Positions 1 to 11,479 of a stretch of DNA of 64,000 nucleotides are shown here, piece by piece. The DNA lies in contig CANNZV010000436.1 of NCBI GenBank assembly GCA_947561585.1, positions 186,001 through 250,000 on the forward strand, in the 5' to 3' direction. The stretch comes from Caprella mutica (lineage: Eukaryota; Arthropoda; Malacostraca; Amphipoda; Caprellidae). Below the pieces are notes generated by a model. It was not told the DNA's origin. It did not search any database and saw only the letters and a program-made list of their open reading frames with translations. Made by a program: the position numbers and the translations under genes. Positions within the stretch are counted from its first letter, which is position 1. The number at the start of each line of letters is the position of its first letter.

Positions 1-380
1 TTTTTTGTAGAAATGGTGATTTGGGCACAGCAAATAACATGGGAACATAGCCAGTCTGCAGAATATGTCTCTTCTCCCGCAGAGATTTTAATTTGAGAGA
101 CAGTTACTCTCTGTCCTCTGACTCTCATTAGCACTGAGCAGATTCTGATGAGATTCAGAATCTCCCGCAGCTAAATTAATGGCAACATAGGAATTAATTT
201 GAGATCTCTGCGGGAGATCTTGAATTAATTCCTATGTTACCATTAATTTAGCTGCGGGAGATTCACAAAATCTCAGTCACATTGACTTTTTAAGTTTTTC
301 ATAGGTCAAAAAGTTGAAAAGACTGTGATTCTGTGATAGACCCAGGATTTTTTACAGAAATTGGAATTTAGGTCAGCAAA
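1..380. repeat. MITE-derived sequence, CCAGTCTG family
   Basis: Bases about 1-60 and 340-390 resemble the interior of the short element at 60479-60623: both carry a stretch reading CAGCAAATAACATGGGAAC or a close variant. CCAGTCTGCAG at about 52 matches the ends of related elements near 62.65 and 62.84 kb. No coding signal is seen. The exact borders are eroded. Confidence 0.5.
158..264. repeat. Hairpin (inverted repeat, ~44-bp arms)
   Basis: GAATCTCCCGCAGCTAAATT at the left is the reverse complement of AATTTAGCTGCGGGAGATTC at the right. The arms continue through CCTATGTTACCATTAA with one or two mismatches around a loop containing CTGCGGGAG. It is likely the core of a foldback MITE. Confidence 0.8.
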
Positions 381-457
381 TAAAATGGAAAGTTGGGATT
401 CAGGAACTTGGAAATTAAATAGGACTTGGTCTTGGACTCTTTGATGGCATATGGATA

Positions 458-752
458 CGTAAGTAAAATATTATGGCTCATAAACTCTCCAAGACTCCAT
501 TTGTCTCTCCAGCTCTCTCCAAAAATCACCAAATTTCTCTCCAAAATGATCAAATTATCATAAATTCTCTTAAAAATAACATTGTAGCTTAGGATCAACT
601 TGTTTTAGATTCTCTTGAGAGGGCCGCAATTTACTTTCGTGACCCTAGGATTAAGTTAGATATTTTTCGCCATTTGCAATTGAAGGTCTCAAAATAACTG
701 TCACAAACTCTCCATTAAAATAGCGAGTTTAAACATGCTTTATTAACTGGTT
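458..752. mobile_element. Degenerate hAT-type MITE, CCAAGTAA family
   Basis: It shares the string order of the better copies at 59.3 and 61.2 kb: TCATAAACTC, CATTTGTCTCTCCAGCTCTC, AACATTGTAGC, then AATAACTGTCACAAACTC and ACATGCTTTATTAACTGG. About 65 bp not found in the other copies interrupts the middle. The ends are eroded, and no target duplication is visible. Confidence 0.6.
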
Positions 753-1136
753 GGACGCAGGATTAATCCACAAATGCTGCAATGCTTTTTAATCGGGATT
801 TCCATTAACCAAGATTTTCCCAATTCAGCCACCAAAAGGTGAAAATAAAAAGATAATTTTTTTCAACTTTCAAGTTCTATCTCTAATAGTTAGTTATTAA
901 AGTTATTTAAAGGGTATGGTCCCGGGTCCGCATAGAGAATCCAGGAGGAAGTTCGACTAAGTTACTGTTATTGATTATTATTGGTTTGCAGTGAATTGCA
1001 TTGCACAGAAAATATCCTGATTCCCAAAACCCATAATATGCTTTTTTATGCAGACTTTGCTGAGCTTTCTTTCTTACTTTGTACATTGGAGATGGAGGGT
1101 TGAATTTATCTATAAAATAGCCATGTAAATTATTAA
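753..1136. other. Intergenic, nothing recognised
   Basis: AT-rich sequence without a coding, RNA or clear repeat signal, ending at the TTAA that flanks the next element. Confidence 0.5.
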
Positions 1137-1950
1137 GGGGACCGTTCCTGGGAAAAATGGCAAAATTGAAAAAAAAAATTTTAGTGTGTAAATAGTTGCT
1201 TTTTAACCTTCTTATAGTGTGTGCAAAATATCAGAGCTCTCATGTTACTCTAACCCCCTGGAGAAAGGGAAAAGGGGACCGGGGGTAGGGAGTCAATATG
1301 TACTCTAAAAACCAACTCTCAGCCAATTATAATTCGTAATAATTAATTATCTCGCTATATCTGGTATCTAACGTGCCACTAATCTGTTGCACACTAAGGT
1401 ATGCCCCTCAGTTATCCGCAAACCTTCACAGGAGTCGTATGCAGCGTGTCAGATTATCAAACTTTGAATGGGATTTTCTATTAGTTCAGAGATCTAAAAA
1501 TATTGTAATTCAAAAGCCTAAGACGTTTACAATTTTGAAGCTACGGCATTGCGATTTTTTGCATTCGATTCTCCCCGGAATTCTCTACAAACTCTAGAAG
1601 AGATTTATTTGATTTTCGAATTACTTTTCAAAATATTGAATTTTGAAATTTATATTTTTTCAATTTTTTTTTTCACCAAAAATTTCAATAATTCGAAAAG
1701 CTTCCACAGTTTGTAGAGAATCTTGTGGAGAAACGAATGCAAAAAACCATAATGTCATAGCTACAAAATTGTAGTATCCATTTATTAATTTACACACTGT
1801 TCGAAATTTGAATGACTCGTTTTCTATGGGTCGAATTGAATAAATGTCAAGACACAAAAACATATTAGAATTCATTTTATATATGTGTACAAAGTTTCAC
1901 AACCGTAGCTTCAATAATAAAAAACTTTTCAAAATCTGGGAACGGTGCCC
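1137..1950. mobile_element. TTAA-flanked inverted-repeat element, ~0.8 kb
   Basis: The left end GGGGACCGTTCCTGGGA pairs with the right end TCTGGGAACGGTGCCC, and TTAA flanks both sides (1133-1136 and 1951-1954). A TTAA target is the hallmark of piggyBac-type and some Kolobok transposition. The interior has two short unrelated open frames and no transposase. A related end reading GTTCGTCCCCTTAA occurs near 63.51 kb. Confidence 0.65.
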
Positions 1951-1981
1951 TTAAATACTAGTAAACCAGACTGCAAAAACC

Positions 1982-2432
1982 CCAGATAATATAGCATGTC
2001 CTAACTCTCCATTTAAATGGTGAGTTTGTGACAGCTATTTTGAGCCTTTCAATTGCAATTGAAGAGAAATATCTAATTTTATCCTGTGCTGCAATATTAT
2101 TTTGGAAAGAATTTATGTTAATTTGATCATTTTAGAGAAATTTCTTTATTTTTGGAGAGTTTATGAGCCATATAATTTACTTAGGTGTTCTCCAACAAAT
2201 TCTCTATTTTGCCTTCTGTTTTAGCTATTAAACTAGTGTGGTTCATAAACTCTCCATGGAGCTGAATTTCGCTCCAAAATGATGAAATTTTCATAAGTTT
2301 TCTCCAAAATAACATCATAGCATAGGACAATATTAATTATTTCTCTCCAATTGCAATCTAAAGACTCGTATTTACAATTTCAAACTCACCAATATATAAT
2401 ATATCGGTGAGTAAGGACATACTTTACAACCT
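1982..2432. repeat. Two diverged CCAAGTAA-family MITE pieces
   Basis: The segment from 1986 to about 2186 starts CCAGATAATATAGCATGTCC, contains GTGAGTTTGTGACAG, and ends near TTTACTTAGG. It is a diverged copy of the 227-bp element at 61.2 kb. The segment from about 2231 to 2432 is a second piece in the opposite orientation (TTCATAAACTCTCC through AGTAAGGACATAC). Neither has a preserved target duplication. Confidence 0.55.
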
Positions 2433-2832
2433 AGTTTTTCACCAACATAAATACATATTAATTTAACATATATATAGGTTAAAATTAAGGATTGTTTGCA
2501 GTGAAAATGTCCCATATTCTGCTCACTGGCAAGTTTATAACTTTAAAAATAGTCTTAAAGGATGCACAATTGCACATGCATCAGAGTCAGACAAAGTGCA
2601 TTCTGATGTTGTAAATTGGAAGTTAATCACCTTTATTGACAATTATATCTTTTTAAATCTCTATATACTAAATGTTGAGACTCGGGTTCAGTTAGCATGC
2701 TGACCAATTCTGTAGCTGGACATTAAACTAAATTATCATATAGAAATTTAATTATAATGTGATCTTTTTTACTAATTATAGCCATGCATATTGATTATCC
2801 TATATTCCAGATGATATTTGTATATAATAAAT
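2433..2832. other. Region upstream of COPS8
   Basis: AT-rich sequence that should contain the COPS8 promoter and 5' untranslated region. No TATA box or initiator can be assigned with confidence. No repeat family was recognised here. Confidence 0.4.
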
Positions 2833-5800
2833 ATGTCTGGGGCGGTTGTTGATTATGAAAAGCTGCTAGAAAGTCTGGAAAGTCAGGAACTTGAAGTGAG
2901 TATAATCCATACTGTTGATATATCCTTCCGTTAAATTTATCCGTCTGATTGCACATTCTAAATTGAATCTTTTTCAGGCTCCTAATGGAATTCCATCTAA
3001 TATAGTTTATGAGAAACTTCTTGCTGTTTATTTCATGCAGAATGATATGTAAGTATTTACTAGTTATATGTAAGTATTTACTAGTTAATTCTTATATTTG
3101 TGACATTTATCTTGCCTTAGATTTTTCCTTAGATTGTTACAACTATAGTGCTGATTAGTGATTACTAGGGCTGGGACAATATGCTCTAAAAACTATAGAT
3201 CCCGAAAATATCATAGACGAAACTAAATGAAATGGTATCGAATACTATATACCGCTGGTTTAGAACCATTCAATACTCTCCCTCTATAATATTTTTGGGA
3301 TCTATAGATTTTAGAGCATATTGTCCCAGCCCTGGTGATTACTGTTACCAGTAGCTACTAAATACCATCTGAAGTCATAAATTGTGATAACTAACTTCAG
3401 ATATTCCATAGTGTGTATCATTATTTATTTTAAAGGTGCCATCCAAGAAATTTATTTAATGGTTTAATCAAAAGGTCAAAACTTCTAATGTCTCATCATT
3501 TTGCTACATGATTGCATACATCAAGTTCTATAGCCTATGCTTTTGAAGATTTTTTATAATCAATACACTGAAATATCAGTTTTACTTCTGAGTTGCTAAT
3601 TTTAAGTTCAAAGATAAGTAGCCATTGCATACCGTTTGTTTTGAATGTCAGCTGGACCAGGTATAGTTTTATAATTTACAAACTTCACTGGAGTTGGTGA
3701 AAATCAGTGACTGATTGTCTATCGTGTAAACATCAGTGAAATGGGTGCAACATGTTTTGTTCTATTTAGGTTTGTATCCATACGGAACTCTGAAGCTGTT
3801 GTGAAATTTGGAACTCTGAAGCTCCAAATAACGTGGAAGAGGTGACTGAAAATATAAGAAACAGGAATGGATTGTTGAGTAGGGTGGGGGGAGTAAGCTG
3901 GGTCTGGGAGAAGGAGGATGCCAGAAAGATCTACACAGCGGAGTGTGTAGCCTGTGTGGAGAGGACTTGGAGACCAGTGAGTACCTGTGGATGCCGTGCC
4001 TAGCACTGGAGGAGGGACTGGGTTGGAAGACGTTTTGGGGAACTGCTGGAGGACCCGATCTGGTAGTTGGTGATTTTCAAGAAAATCCTGAGTCGCTTTG
4101 AGTAAATTCAATAACTTCTGTTTCTTCCCCACTAACAAATGATAAAAATTTAATAGAACAAAATATGTTGCATTATTTTCATTGATATTTATAAGATACT
4201 TAATACATCATAGACAATTAAAGACACAAGAGCTACAGTTAAAAATATGAAGCTCTATTTCCCCACCAGAACAGGCCTCTCAGGGCTGTTGTTAGTTCCA
4301 TAGTTAAATATGCAAATTTTACAAAATCCTAAATTGAAATAAAAGAGAAGCATGCAAAATATTTTTCTTTAGCATAAAATTAATGTTTTGTACAATTGTT
4401 GCACACAGATTATCATAAACTTCAAAAGCATAAAAAAGAATATACCGAACCAATTTTTTAATCTCATTTTAAATCTAAAATGAACTGATTGATACCAATA
4501 GACCAGTAAAGTGCAGCCTGCTCTGTTCCATTTCGAATTATTGAGGTAATGTTCCTATATTATTAGTACGGGGATAAAAATGAGGTTCATAAATATCTAT
4601 GCAGCTCACAATTTACTTAATCTTAGATATTATTAATCTAATCTTTGGATAGAAGAAATCCAACTGTATTTATCTCTACAAAGCTCATCATAGAAATGCA
4701 TAATTTAATTTAAAAAGTTACAAGAGTTATTTAATGCATTTTAAATGATGCATTAAGTTGCTATTGATGCCAATTAATGGCCAGTGCCAAGGAGTTCTAG
4801 TAGGCCAGACTCTGTGGTCGTCATTTTTCGAGAGGTTGCATTATGCCTTCTCTTTTCTCACCGCTTTGGACACTAGTGAGAAGAAATGAGACATTGCATA
4901 ACTAGATTATGTGCACTCGGCAGAGTGCAAACCTTCGCCTCCGCTTTGACCCGTTCTCTACCAAAATTCCAGAAACTGCTAACTGGATAATAACCAATCG
5001 TCCCATCAAGTTTCATACAATATGGTACAATACTTTTTGAGTTATCGAGTTATAAATGACCTTTACCTTTGACCGGATCGCTTCCAAAATTTTATCAGAT
5101 TATTCGTGGACATTGACCAATCGTCCCATCAAATTTCAGGCAATATGGTCGAAAACAAATGGTCTTGACCTTGATCTTTGTTCCGATCGCTCCCAAAATC
5201 TAACAAAATTGTTCCTGTATCCAATCGTCCCACCAAGTTCCATGCAATATGGTTCAATACTTTTTGAGTTATAAATGACCTTGACCTTTGACCGGGTCGC
5301 TCCCTAAATTCTAGCAGCAGGTCACCGGACATGGACCAATCGTTTCACCAAATTTCAGGCAATTTGGTTGAATACTTTTTCAGTCAAGCGAATAACAAGA
5401 TGATAAATAAATAAATATAGGCCGATGAAAATATGACCTTCCCGCATTCTGCGAAGGTAACTACTCAAACCAACAGACACAGTGGCACTGGGTGTTAATG
5501 TCAACTTATGCATCAGATAAAATTTATTAAATGCCTCTTAAATTTTTTCATTACAGATTTACAGTACGCATTCTATGAACGTGTGCAGCGATAGATACGG
5601 AAGCATTTCATCTATCCAAAGATTAGATTAAAAATCTCCAAGTCTTAGTAAATTATCAGCTGTATAGGTGTTTATTAACCTCATTTATATCCCTGTATGA
5701 ATAACATAAGAATATTTCCTCAATAATTTGAAATGAAACAGAGCAGGATGCACTCTACTGGGTATTAGTTACTCGTAATACTATTTCGGTTACTTGTAAT

Positions 5801-7175
5801 ACTTTTACAGTTACTCATAATACTATTTTAATCATCCCTAAAATTTAGCCACTTTTAAAGATGACTTTCTAAATACTAAATAAATATTAATTTTAAAGGT
5901 CCTCTCCAGGCTCCATGAAAAAAATGAGTTTATTACATAATATTATAGAACTAAGGTCTACGATCTTTATTCTGTAAACTGAATACAATTTGGTTCAGTA
6001 TATATTGTATTATTTGCTTTTAAAGTTTTTTAATACTCTGTGAGCAACAATCGAGCGAATTTCCAACCTGACGCTGAGAAAGAAGATTGTACACTCTTTG
6101 TTTTGATTTCAAATTTAGATTTTTAAACAAACAATGCGTTTGTGGCCTTCTTTTAAGATATTAATAGTTTCTAAAAGTATATAAGCGTTTCTATAATAAG
6201 TTCATCCAAATTTAAACCTTTTAACGAATAACAAATAGATTTATTAACCCAAATACCTAGTTGACAATCAAAACAAATGGTGTACATTCTTCTTCTTCAG
6301 ACTGAAAATTAGAAAGTCGGAAGTAAAGTAGGTTTTGTAGAGTTTGGATTATGATAATCATTAAAAGGATATAAAATCAAAAATACGCTATCCAATTTTA
6401 TGGGGTTTGCAGTAAAATGATAAGAAACATCAGCCTCGTTGATTTAAACAATAAAAAAATTTGCTTGGAGGGGACCTTTAACAATATTTCAATAATTGAA
6501 CTTGTGCCTATTTGTTCAGTCTATCAGCAAAGATGCTGTGGCACAGAATACCTGCTGCAGTGAAGGAGAAGCACACGCAGTTGGAGAAGCTCTGGACAGT
6601 GGGCAAACATATTTTCCTCAGGGAAAGAGCCATGGTATTTCACTCCATTGACAGTCAGCAGTGGAGTGCTGAGGTCTCGCCTATAATACAAGATTTTAAA
6701 GGTAACAGTCAAAAAAGAGAGTAAAAATATCTTCTCTATTACGTGTAGATCTTTAATGAAGTAGCTATTAATTGTACAAGAAAATAAAGTCACGATAGTT
6801 GCAGGTATCATGAGTATTAATTAAAATAATTATTATTATATTGTTATCTCTTATATGAAAGAAGATGTGGAACCGACCGATAATTCATAACTTAGGCTAA
6901 CTCAGTGTTTTTTTTCAGTTTCGTACAGAGAGCATCTGACAGAGCTAATAGCAAAGGCCTACACCTCCATAGGGCTAGAAGATGTGTCTAAACTCTTGGG
7001 TCTCACTGAGGTCGAGGCAATGGAAAGAATAGAGAAGTTGGGATGGAAGATAGACAAAATAAATCTAATGGTTACGCCATGTCCTCCCAAAATAGAAACA
7101 TCAAAAATTTTGTCCTCAGAACAGCAACTAAATAGACTAACGAAATATGTATCTTTCTTAGAAACAGGTCTCTAG
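2833..7175 (+). CDS. COPS8: COP9 signalosome complex subunit 8
   Basis: There are four exons: 2833-2895, 2978-3048, 6520-6701 and 6919-7175. All introns begin GT and end AG, and the phases join into 190 codons plus TAG. The product matches the CSN8 family along its length: an N-terminal helical part with QELEAP and LLAVYFMQND, then LWHRIPAAVK, LWTVGK and QQWSAEV, then the PCI-domain region with AKAYTSIGLEDVSKLLGL and a C-terminal EQQLNRLTKYVSFLE. Known animal CSN8 proteins are about 200 residues, so this model looks complete. CSN8 is a subunit of the COP9 signalosome, which removes NEDD8 from cullin ubiquitin ligases in nucleus and cytoplasm; CSN8 itself is not catalytic. The start is the only ATG that gives the expected N-terminus. 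Intron 1 is 82 bp and intron 3 is 217 bp. Intron 2 is 3.5 kb, enlarged by at least four repeat insertions. A polyadenylation site was not fixed; AATAAA at 8153-8158 is distant. Confidence 0.95.
3166..3334. mobile_element. hAT-type MITE with perfect 8-bp duplication
   Basis: The 169-bp element starts TAGGGCTGGGACAATATGCT and ends AGCATATTGTCCCAGCCCTG. The inverted repeats extend about 48 bp with a few mismatches. GTGATTAC is duplicated exactly at 3158-3165 and 3335-3342. An 8-bp duplication and a TAGGG/CAGGG terminus are typical of hAT elements. It lies in COPS8 intron 2 and has no coding capacity. Confidence 0.9.
3690..4140 (+). pseudogene. LINE ORF2 3'-end remnant
   Basis: In the + frame through 3943, the translation reads CSLCGEDLETSEYLWMPC and runs on to a stop near 4104. 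CxxCG...E...C arrangements of this kind close the ORF2 of many non-LTR retrotransposons. Upstream coding fragments (GGVSWVWEKEDARKIYTAEC) lie in another frame, so the copy is frameshifted. It lies inside COPS8 intron 2. The long open frame on the - strand over the same bases is a shadow. Confidence 0.5.
4491..5770. mobile_element. Inverted-repeat element with ~170-bp arms
   Basis: The left arm (about 4498-4672) contains CTGCTCTGTTCCATTTC, ATTATTGAGG and AATCTAATCTTTGGATAGA. Its reverse complement is present at about 5590-5763 with roughly 15-20 percent divergence. The interior is the tandem TGACCTTTGACC repeat annotated separately. No transposase is seen. It is a foldback or long-TIR element in COPS8 intron 2. 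Confidence 0.65.
4915..5470 (+). repeat. Tandem ~115-bp repeat, TGACCTTTGACC type
   Basis: About four diverged units each contain CAATCGTCCCA(C/T)CAAGTTTC, an AATATGGT...AATACTTTTTGAGTTA segment, and a GACCTTTGACCGG(A/G)TCGCT segment. The block opens near GCACTCGGCAGAGTGC and closes with AATAAATAAATA and CTGCGAAGGTAA. Comparable repeats with this internal phrase are scattered in many invertebrate genomes (from memory, not checked). Confidence 0.7.
5897..6477. mobile_element. 581-bp TTAA MITE (piggyBac-like), copy 1
   Basis: The ends are AGGTCCTCTCC and GGAGGGGACCT, flanked by TTAA at 5893-5896 and 6478-6481. It is closely similar along its length to 35518-36098, which is also 581 bp, and to 55311-55898 in reverse. 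It lies in COPS8 intron 2, and its right end is only about 40 bp upstream of the exon 3 splice acceptor. No coding capacity. Confidence 0.9.
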
Positions 7176-8422
7176 ATAAGTAGCACTCTTTCTTCTCTTC
7201 ATTTCTCATCATCAACTATTTGTATAATTCTACTTATAGCCTTTATCCATATTTTGAGGACTTATTGAAGGTATTGTTGTAGGGAAATCCTTACAATTGC
7301 CATACAGAGCTAATTCCACACTGTGTTTCTCACTCCACTTCTAAATTCTTTCTTTTCTTGTAGGCCAATATAATTTTCGACATTTAGTTACTTATACCTA
7401 CTGTTAAAAATAATCCATTGCCAGTTTCTTATTCTCTGTTGTCCCAGTTTTTCCCATAGTTTGAAATTTTGCTCAATTGGAAAAATTGCTAATGTGAGAT
7501 TTAATTGGCATGTTTTTACATTCACATTCTATATTACTTTTTTATTAAGTTCTTAGCAGAATATTATATTGAATATAACCGATAATATGAATCTTAGGTC
7601 ATTGAGGAATATATTTATTTAGCTACTATTCAATATCAAGAAGAAAATAGCTAATGAATCTTTGTATGCTTTTGTAATTCTGTAGAATAATCTGATTAAC
7701 TCGATTTGAATTTCTTGTCATCGTGAAAGCTAATTTAGAATATAAATCTTCTATTCAATTTTTTAGTCAGTCCACTGTTCAGTTGCAAGGTTTTATTACT
7801 TTGAATATGTGCTGCGAAATACTACGTAGCTAATTAACAGAGATATTACCAAGATCTTTATCATAGTTTTTACTTTTGATGAATTAAATCATGCCTGTCA
7901 TCTGAGCTATTTCCTGCAAAGGGATTCACGTAACTAAGTTATAACATAGCTATTTTTCTTACTTTATTCTCAGTGCATCTGTGTCCTCGTGATAGTGCAG
8001 GTGACTATTTTTCTTGAGCCAGGCTACCTTGATTCTAAGAAAAGTGGGCAACGAGAATGAAGAATTCTTATAAGATCATACAGCTACTTTATTCATTGTG
8101 CACTCACCACTGATAAGATCACTAGGCTTAGTAAACTAGGACTAAATTGCTAAATAAAGTTTTTGTCGATTTGTAACCAGTGTTTCAGTCTATCCTGTCG
8201 CCATATTCTCTCAATAGTGAATACTTCATTTGTTATACAGGTTTTTAGAAAAGTGGTAATAATATCGAGACATGTCATGATATTATTACCTTTCGTGGAC
8301 ATTGAAAACCGAGACAATTTTTTCACAGTAACTATAATAAACCTAAAAATTATAATTCAGATGATTTGATTAGATGATTAGATTAGATGACCAGATGATT
8401 ATAATTCCGATGATTTGACGAC
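7176..8422. other. COPS8 downstream region
   Basis: Probable 3' untranslated and intergenic sequence. ATTAAA near 7883 and AATAAA at 8153-8158 are possible polyadenylation signals. Bases 8340-8400 hold an irregular run of AGATGATT-like words. No other gene is supported. Confidence 0.4.
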
Positions 8423-9858
8423 GCCCACCAAATTTAATTAAAGTTAATATTTTTATATGTATTTTTGTCCATAGAATCTGAAAATCATAACAGTTTTTTG
8501 TAGAAACTAATACTTTTTGAGATATGAGGGTTTGAATTTATTTATTTCCTATATATTACTGCAGAATTGAGAACATTGAAAAAACTCGTGTTTTGATTGA
8601 AATTACTCAAACAATATAGATTTTTTACATGAAACAGTAATGTAGTTTGTTGTACTGCACACTTTATGATTGATAAATGACCTGGCAGGGGGCGGCACGC
8701 CCCCCTAAATACATATTATATCAAATAATTCCAGTTTCCGTGACATTTTCCATTTATTATTTTCAATACTGATATATGTGTAAAGGGGGGCGTATCGCCA
8801 CCCATACCCCCCTGCTAGGTCATTAATACATCATGAAGTGTGCAGTACAACAAACTAGCGGATACAACAAACTACAATACGGCTATCTTTGGCCAATGAG
8901 CGTGAAAACACGAGTTTTTTTAAAGTTCTCAATCCTTCCTCTAGTAATAAATACAGGCAGGCCTCGCTTTAAGTACAACTCACTTTAGTAAAAGTAGTCC
9001 TTATTTCGAGTCATGATTCGAAATAAGAACCGTTCGTAAACATAGAAAACGGAGACAATTTTCTGTGATTATTTCACGGTAAATAAAAAAATATCAAAAT
9101 TATAATCCAGATGAGTTTATTAGAAGCAATTGGTTCAGAAATTCAACATGTCCCATTTTAGGGTAAGTTCCGTGTTATCGCACGGTTCCATATTGTCGAA
9201 CACGTAAAAATATTTATATAATAATCATTATTTAACTTTTATTTCAATTTTATCCATGATACCAATTAGAATAGAAGTTAAATAATAATTATAATATTTT
9301 CTTTTCTGACGTGTCTGAAATTGTAGAACCAACCAATAACTTGGAACTTAGTACCCTACTACCAAAAATATTTCATAGAGCATAAAATTGCTGTTTGTTA
9401 AATGTTGCACAATAATTATAGAAATCTAAGTATCTTTTAATTACTCACATATACTGAGTGAGAGTTAAGCTATGGATGGATTTTAAAACATTTAATAAAT
9501 GCACGACTTAAAACCTTTTCGTCACAGTCACAACAATGAATGACTATATATTATTAATAATATGCTTTCATACGCTTTACTCTAATAATTAATTTTCTTT
9601 CTATAACTCATAGAAAATTAGGTCTAAATCAAGGAGTGACAATTATAAATTTATTGTTACTTTTATTCACTTTAGTTACTGTTTGGTAACTAAACTGAGT
9701 TGTGATTTGGTAACTAAAGCGGGGGATGCCTGTAAATAACTTTAAAACCCTCATATCTCGAAAAATATTAGTTTCTACAAAAAACTGTTATGATTTTCGG
9801 ATTCTATAGACAAAAGTACACTAAAAGAGTAAATTAAATTTGGTGGGGGTCGGCATAT
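8423..9858. repeat. Large foldback: ~120-bp inverted arms 1.2 kb apart
   Basis: The left arm, about 8423-8545, runs from GACGCCCACCAAATTTAA through GAAAATCATAACAGTTTTTT to ATATGAGGGTTT. Its reverse complement occupies about 9732-9858 (AACCCTCATATCTCGAAAAA to AAATTTGGTGGGGGTC). Inside, a second inverted pair lies near 8565-8605 and 8905-8940 around AAACTCGTGTTTT. The structure is nested inverted repeats with no reading frame. Confidence 0.7.
8641..8876. repeat. Foldback-core relative, GTTTGTTGTACTGCACAC
   Basis: Both ends carry TGTAGTTTGTTGTA in inverted orientation. Next comes ACTGCACACTTTATGAT and its partner ATCATGAAGTGTGCAGT, then GACCTGGCAGGGGG and its partner CCCCCTGCTAGGTC. The same words form the middle of the foldback elements at 20340-21099 and 23630-23965, so this is a third, self-complementary member lacking the GC-rich terminal arrays. 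Confidence 0.75.
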
Positions 9859-10376
9859 GGGAAAGATCCGCATTTGGTTCAGAAATTCAACATGTCATGA
9901 TGTCCCATTTTAGGGTAAGTTCCATGTTATCGCACGGTTCCTTATTTTCAGGCACGTTAAAATTTATTATAAAAATCAGTATTCAAATTGGTTAGTGATG
10001 GGACGATACCAAAAATTTAAAAGACGATATAATTATTATTTATTTCAGTTGATATCCGTGATACCTGCAGGTATCATGGATACCAACTGAAATAAATAAT
10101 AATTATATCGTCTTTTCTTATTTTCTCGTGGAAAAAGTAGGAGGAGCTTAGCCAAAAGTCTGGTGGAAAGACTTAAAAACACTACGAGTGTACGGCCCTA
10201 TAAATTGGAATTGTTGAGATTTTCGTTTATATCTCCTACTATAATGAATTAAATATTTATATACAAATACATCATTGATTATTTCCAATAATAATAAAAA
10301 ATGTCAGCCACTTGGTACTATTTTATCTTCAAATCTTGTGCTGCAAAGTGTTTGCACATTAGTGTTCATTTTAATG
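9140..10376. repeat. Hairpin-rich repeat remnants
   Basis: TCCCATTTTAGGGTAAGTTCC occurs at about 9165 and again at about 9900, each followed by TTATCGCACGGTTCC. The same motif in diverged form lies at the ends of the 1-kb repeat copies between 24 and 36 kb. Bases 10019-10118 form a nearly perfect hairpin around GTGATACCTGCAGGTATCAT. The right part (to about 10200) ends in GTACGGCCCTATAA, like the element at 57.64-57.96 kb. Confidence 0.6.
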
Positions 10377-10384
10377 AGTAATCA

Positions 10385-11470
10385 CTAGGGATGTGACAAT
10401 ATGCAGCATAAAATATGCATAAATTTTGACGCGATATGCAGCATATTATATGCCTATTTCTGCATATTATATGCAAAAAGTCAATGTGCATATATGCTGG
10501 ACCAAAATTCATATAGGAAATATGCATTTTATATGCCAGAAATTATTCAATATAGTGCGCATATTACATGCCCAAAGTTAATTACAGAATTTAAAATAAA
10601 GTTATTCTGTATATAGTTATGTTTCGAATGTAATTGTACTTTGGTGGTTTGAATGGTGAAATGTTTAACATTAGGAAACAAAATATAACAAAGCTTTTTC
10701 AAATTTCGACTTTTTTTAATAGTAAGTCAATTTCAAACATACACATTCAAATTCAAACAGTGGAATTGCATTTTATTGTTAAATGGCATTTCAGGTTTCC
10801 AACAGTGAATCTCCTAATGTAGTTTTGTACTGGGAAAACACCCGTTCTATATCACAAGAAACAAGAGGAGCAAATGTTTCTTTCAGCCAAATTCAGTCTT
10901 CTAAACTATCCTACATTCATATATCACATTCCGTTAATTACTTTAGTCATGACTCGAAATTCATAAACCTTCTTGTTAGAACAGCGGTTCTCTTTAAATA
11001 ATACCCAACTATAAGCAGCGACACTAAGTCATTAAAGGATAAATTTAAACTATTTCGTGTTTAGAATATATACATATATACGTGCTATAAATTTTGATAT
11101 TTTCGAGTAGTACAAGCCTCTAAAATAATTGTATCTATTAACTACTAGAATTTAATAAATACCAAGTGTCATATTATTTATTAATTCATTTGTAGTTTCA
11201 ATATTCCACCTAAATACTTTTTAAATTTGAATAATTAGTTTGATAAATTTACTTGGGTCCACATTTTAAATAGTTTTCTATGCAGGGATCCAGAAGAAAA
11301 CGGCATAGATTAGACATTTACATGTAAACAATTGACCAAGAAATGCATATTTCTCGGTTAGCATATATGCACACGTGCATATTATATTCTCTTGAAATAT
11401 ATGCAGAGGACTGCATATATGCAATATGCACAATGTCACATCCCTATATATTAATGTATGTCACATCCTT
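10385..11470. mobile_element. hAT-like element, TAGGGATGTGACA ends
   Basis: AGTAATCA is present at 10377-10384 and again at 11471-11478. The left end is CTAGGGATGTGACAATATGC and the right end TGTATGTCACATCCTT; an additional copy of the right end (TGTCACATCCCTA) sits about 30 bp further in. The interior is very rich in ATATGC words and has three short open frames with no recognisable transposase. It is probably non-autonomous. Confidence 0.6.
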
Positions 11471-11479
11471 AGTAATCAT

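Noticed and set aside
3719..4138. 139-codon reading frame on the - strand
   Set aside because: The recognisable coding signal (LINE 3' zinc-knuckle-like motif) lies on the + strand over the same bases.
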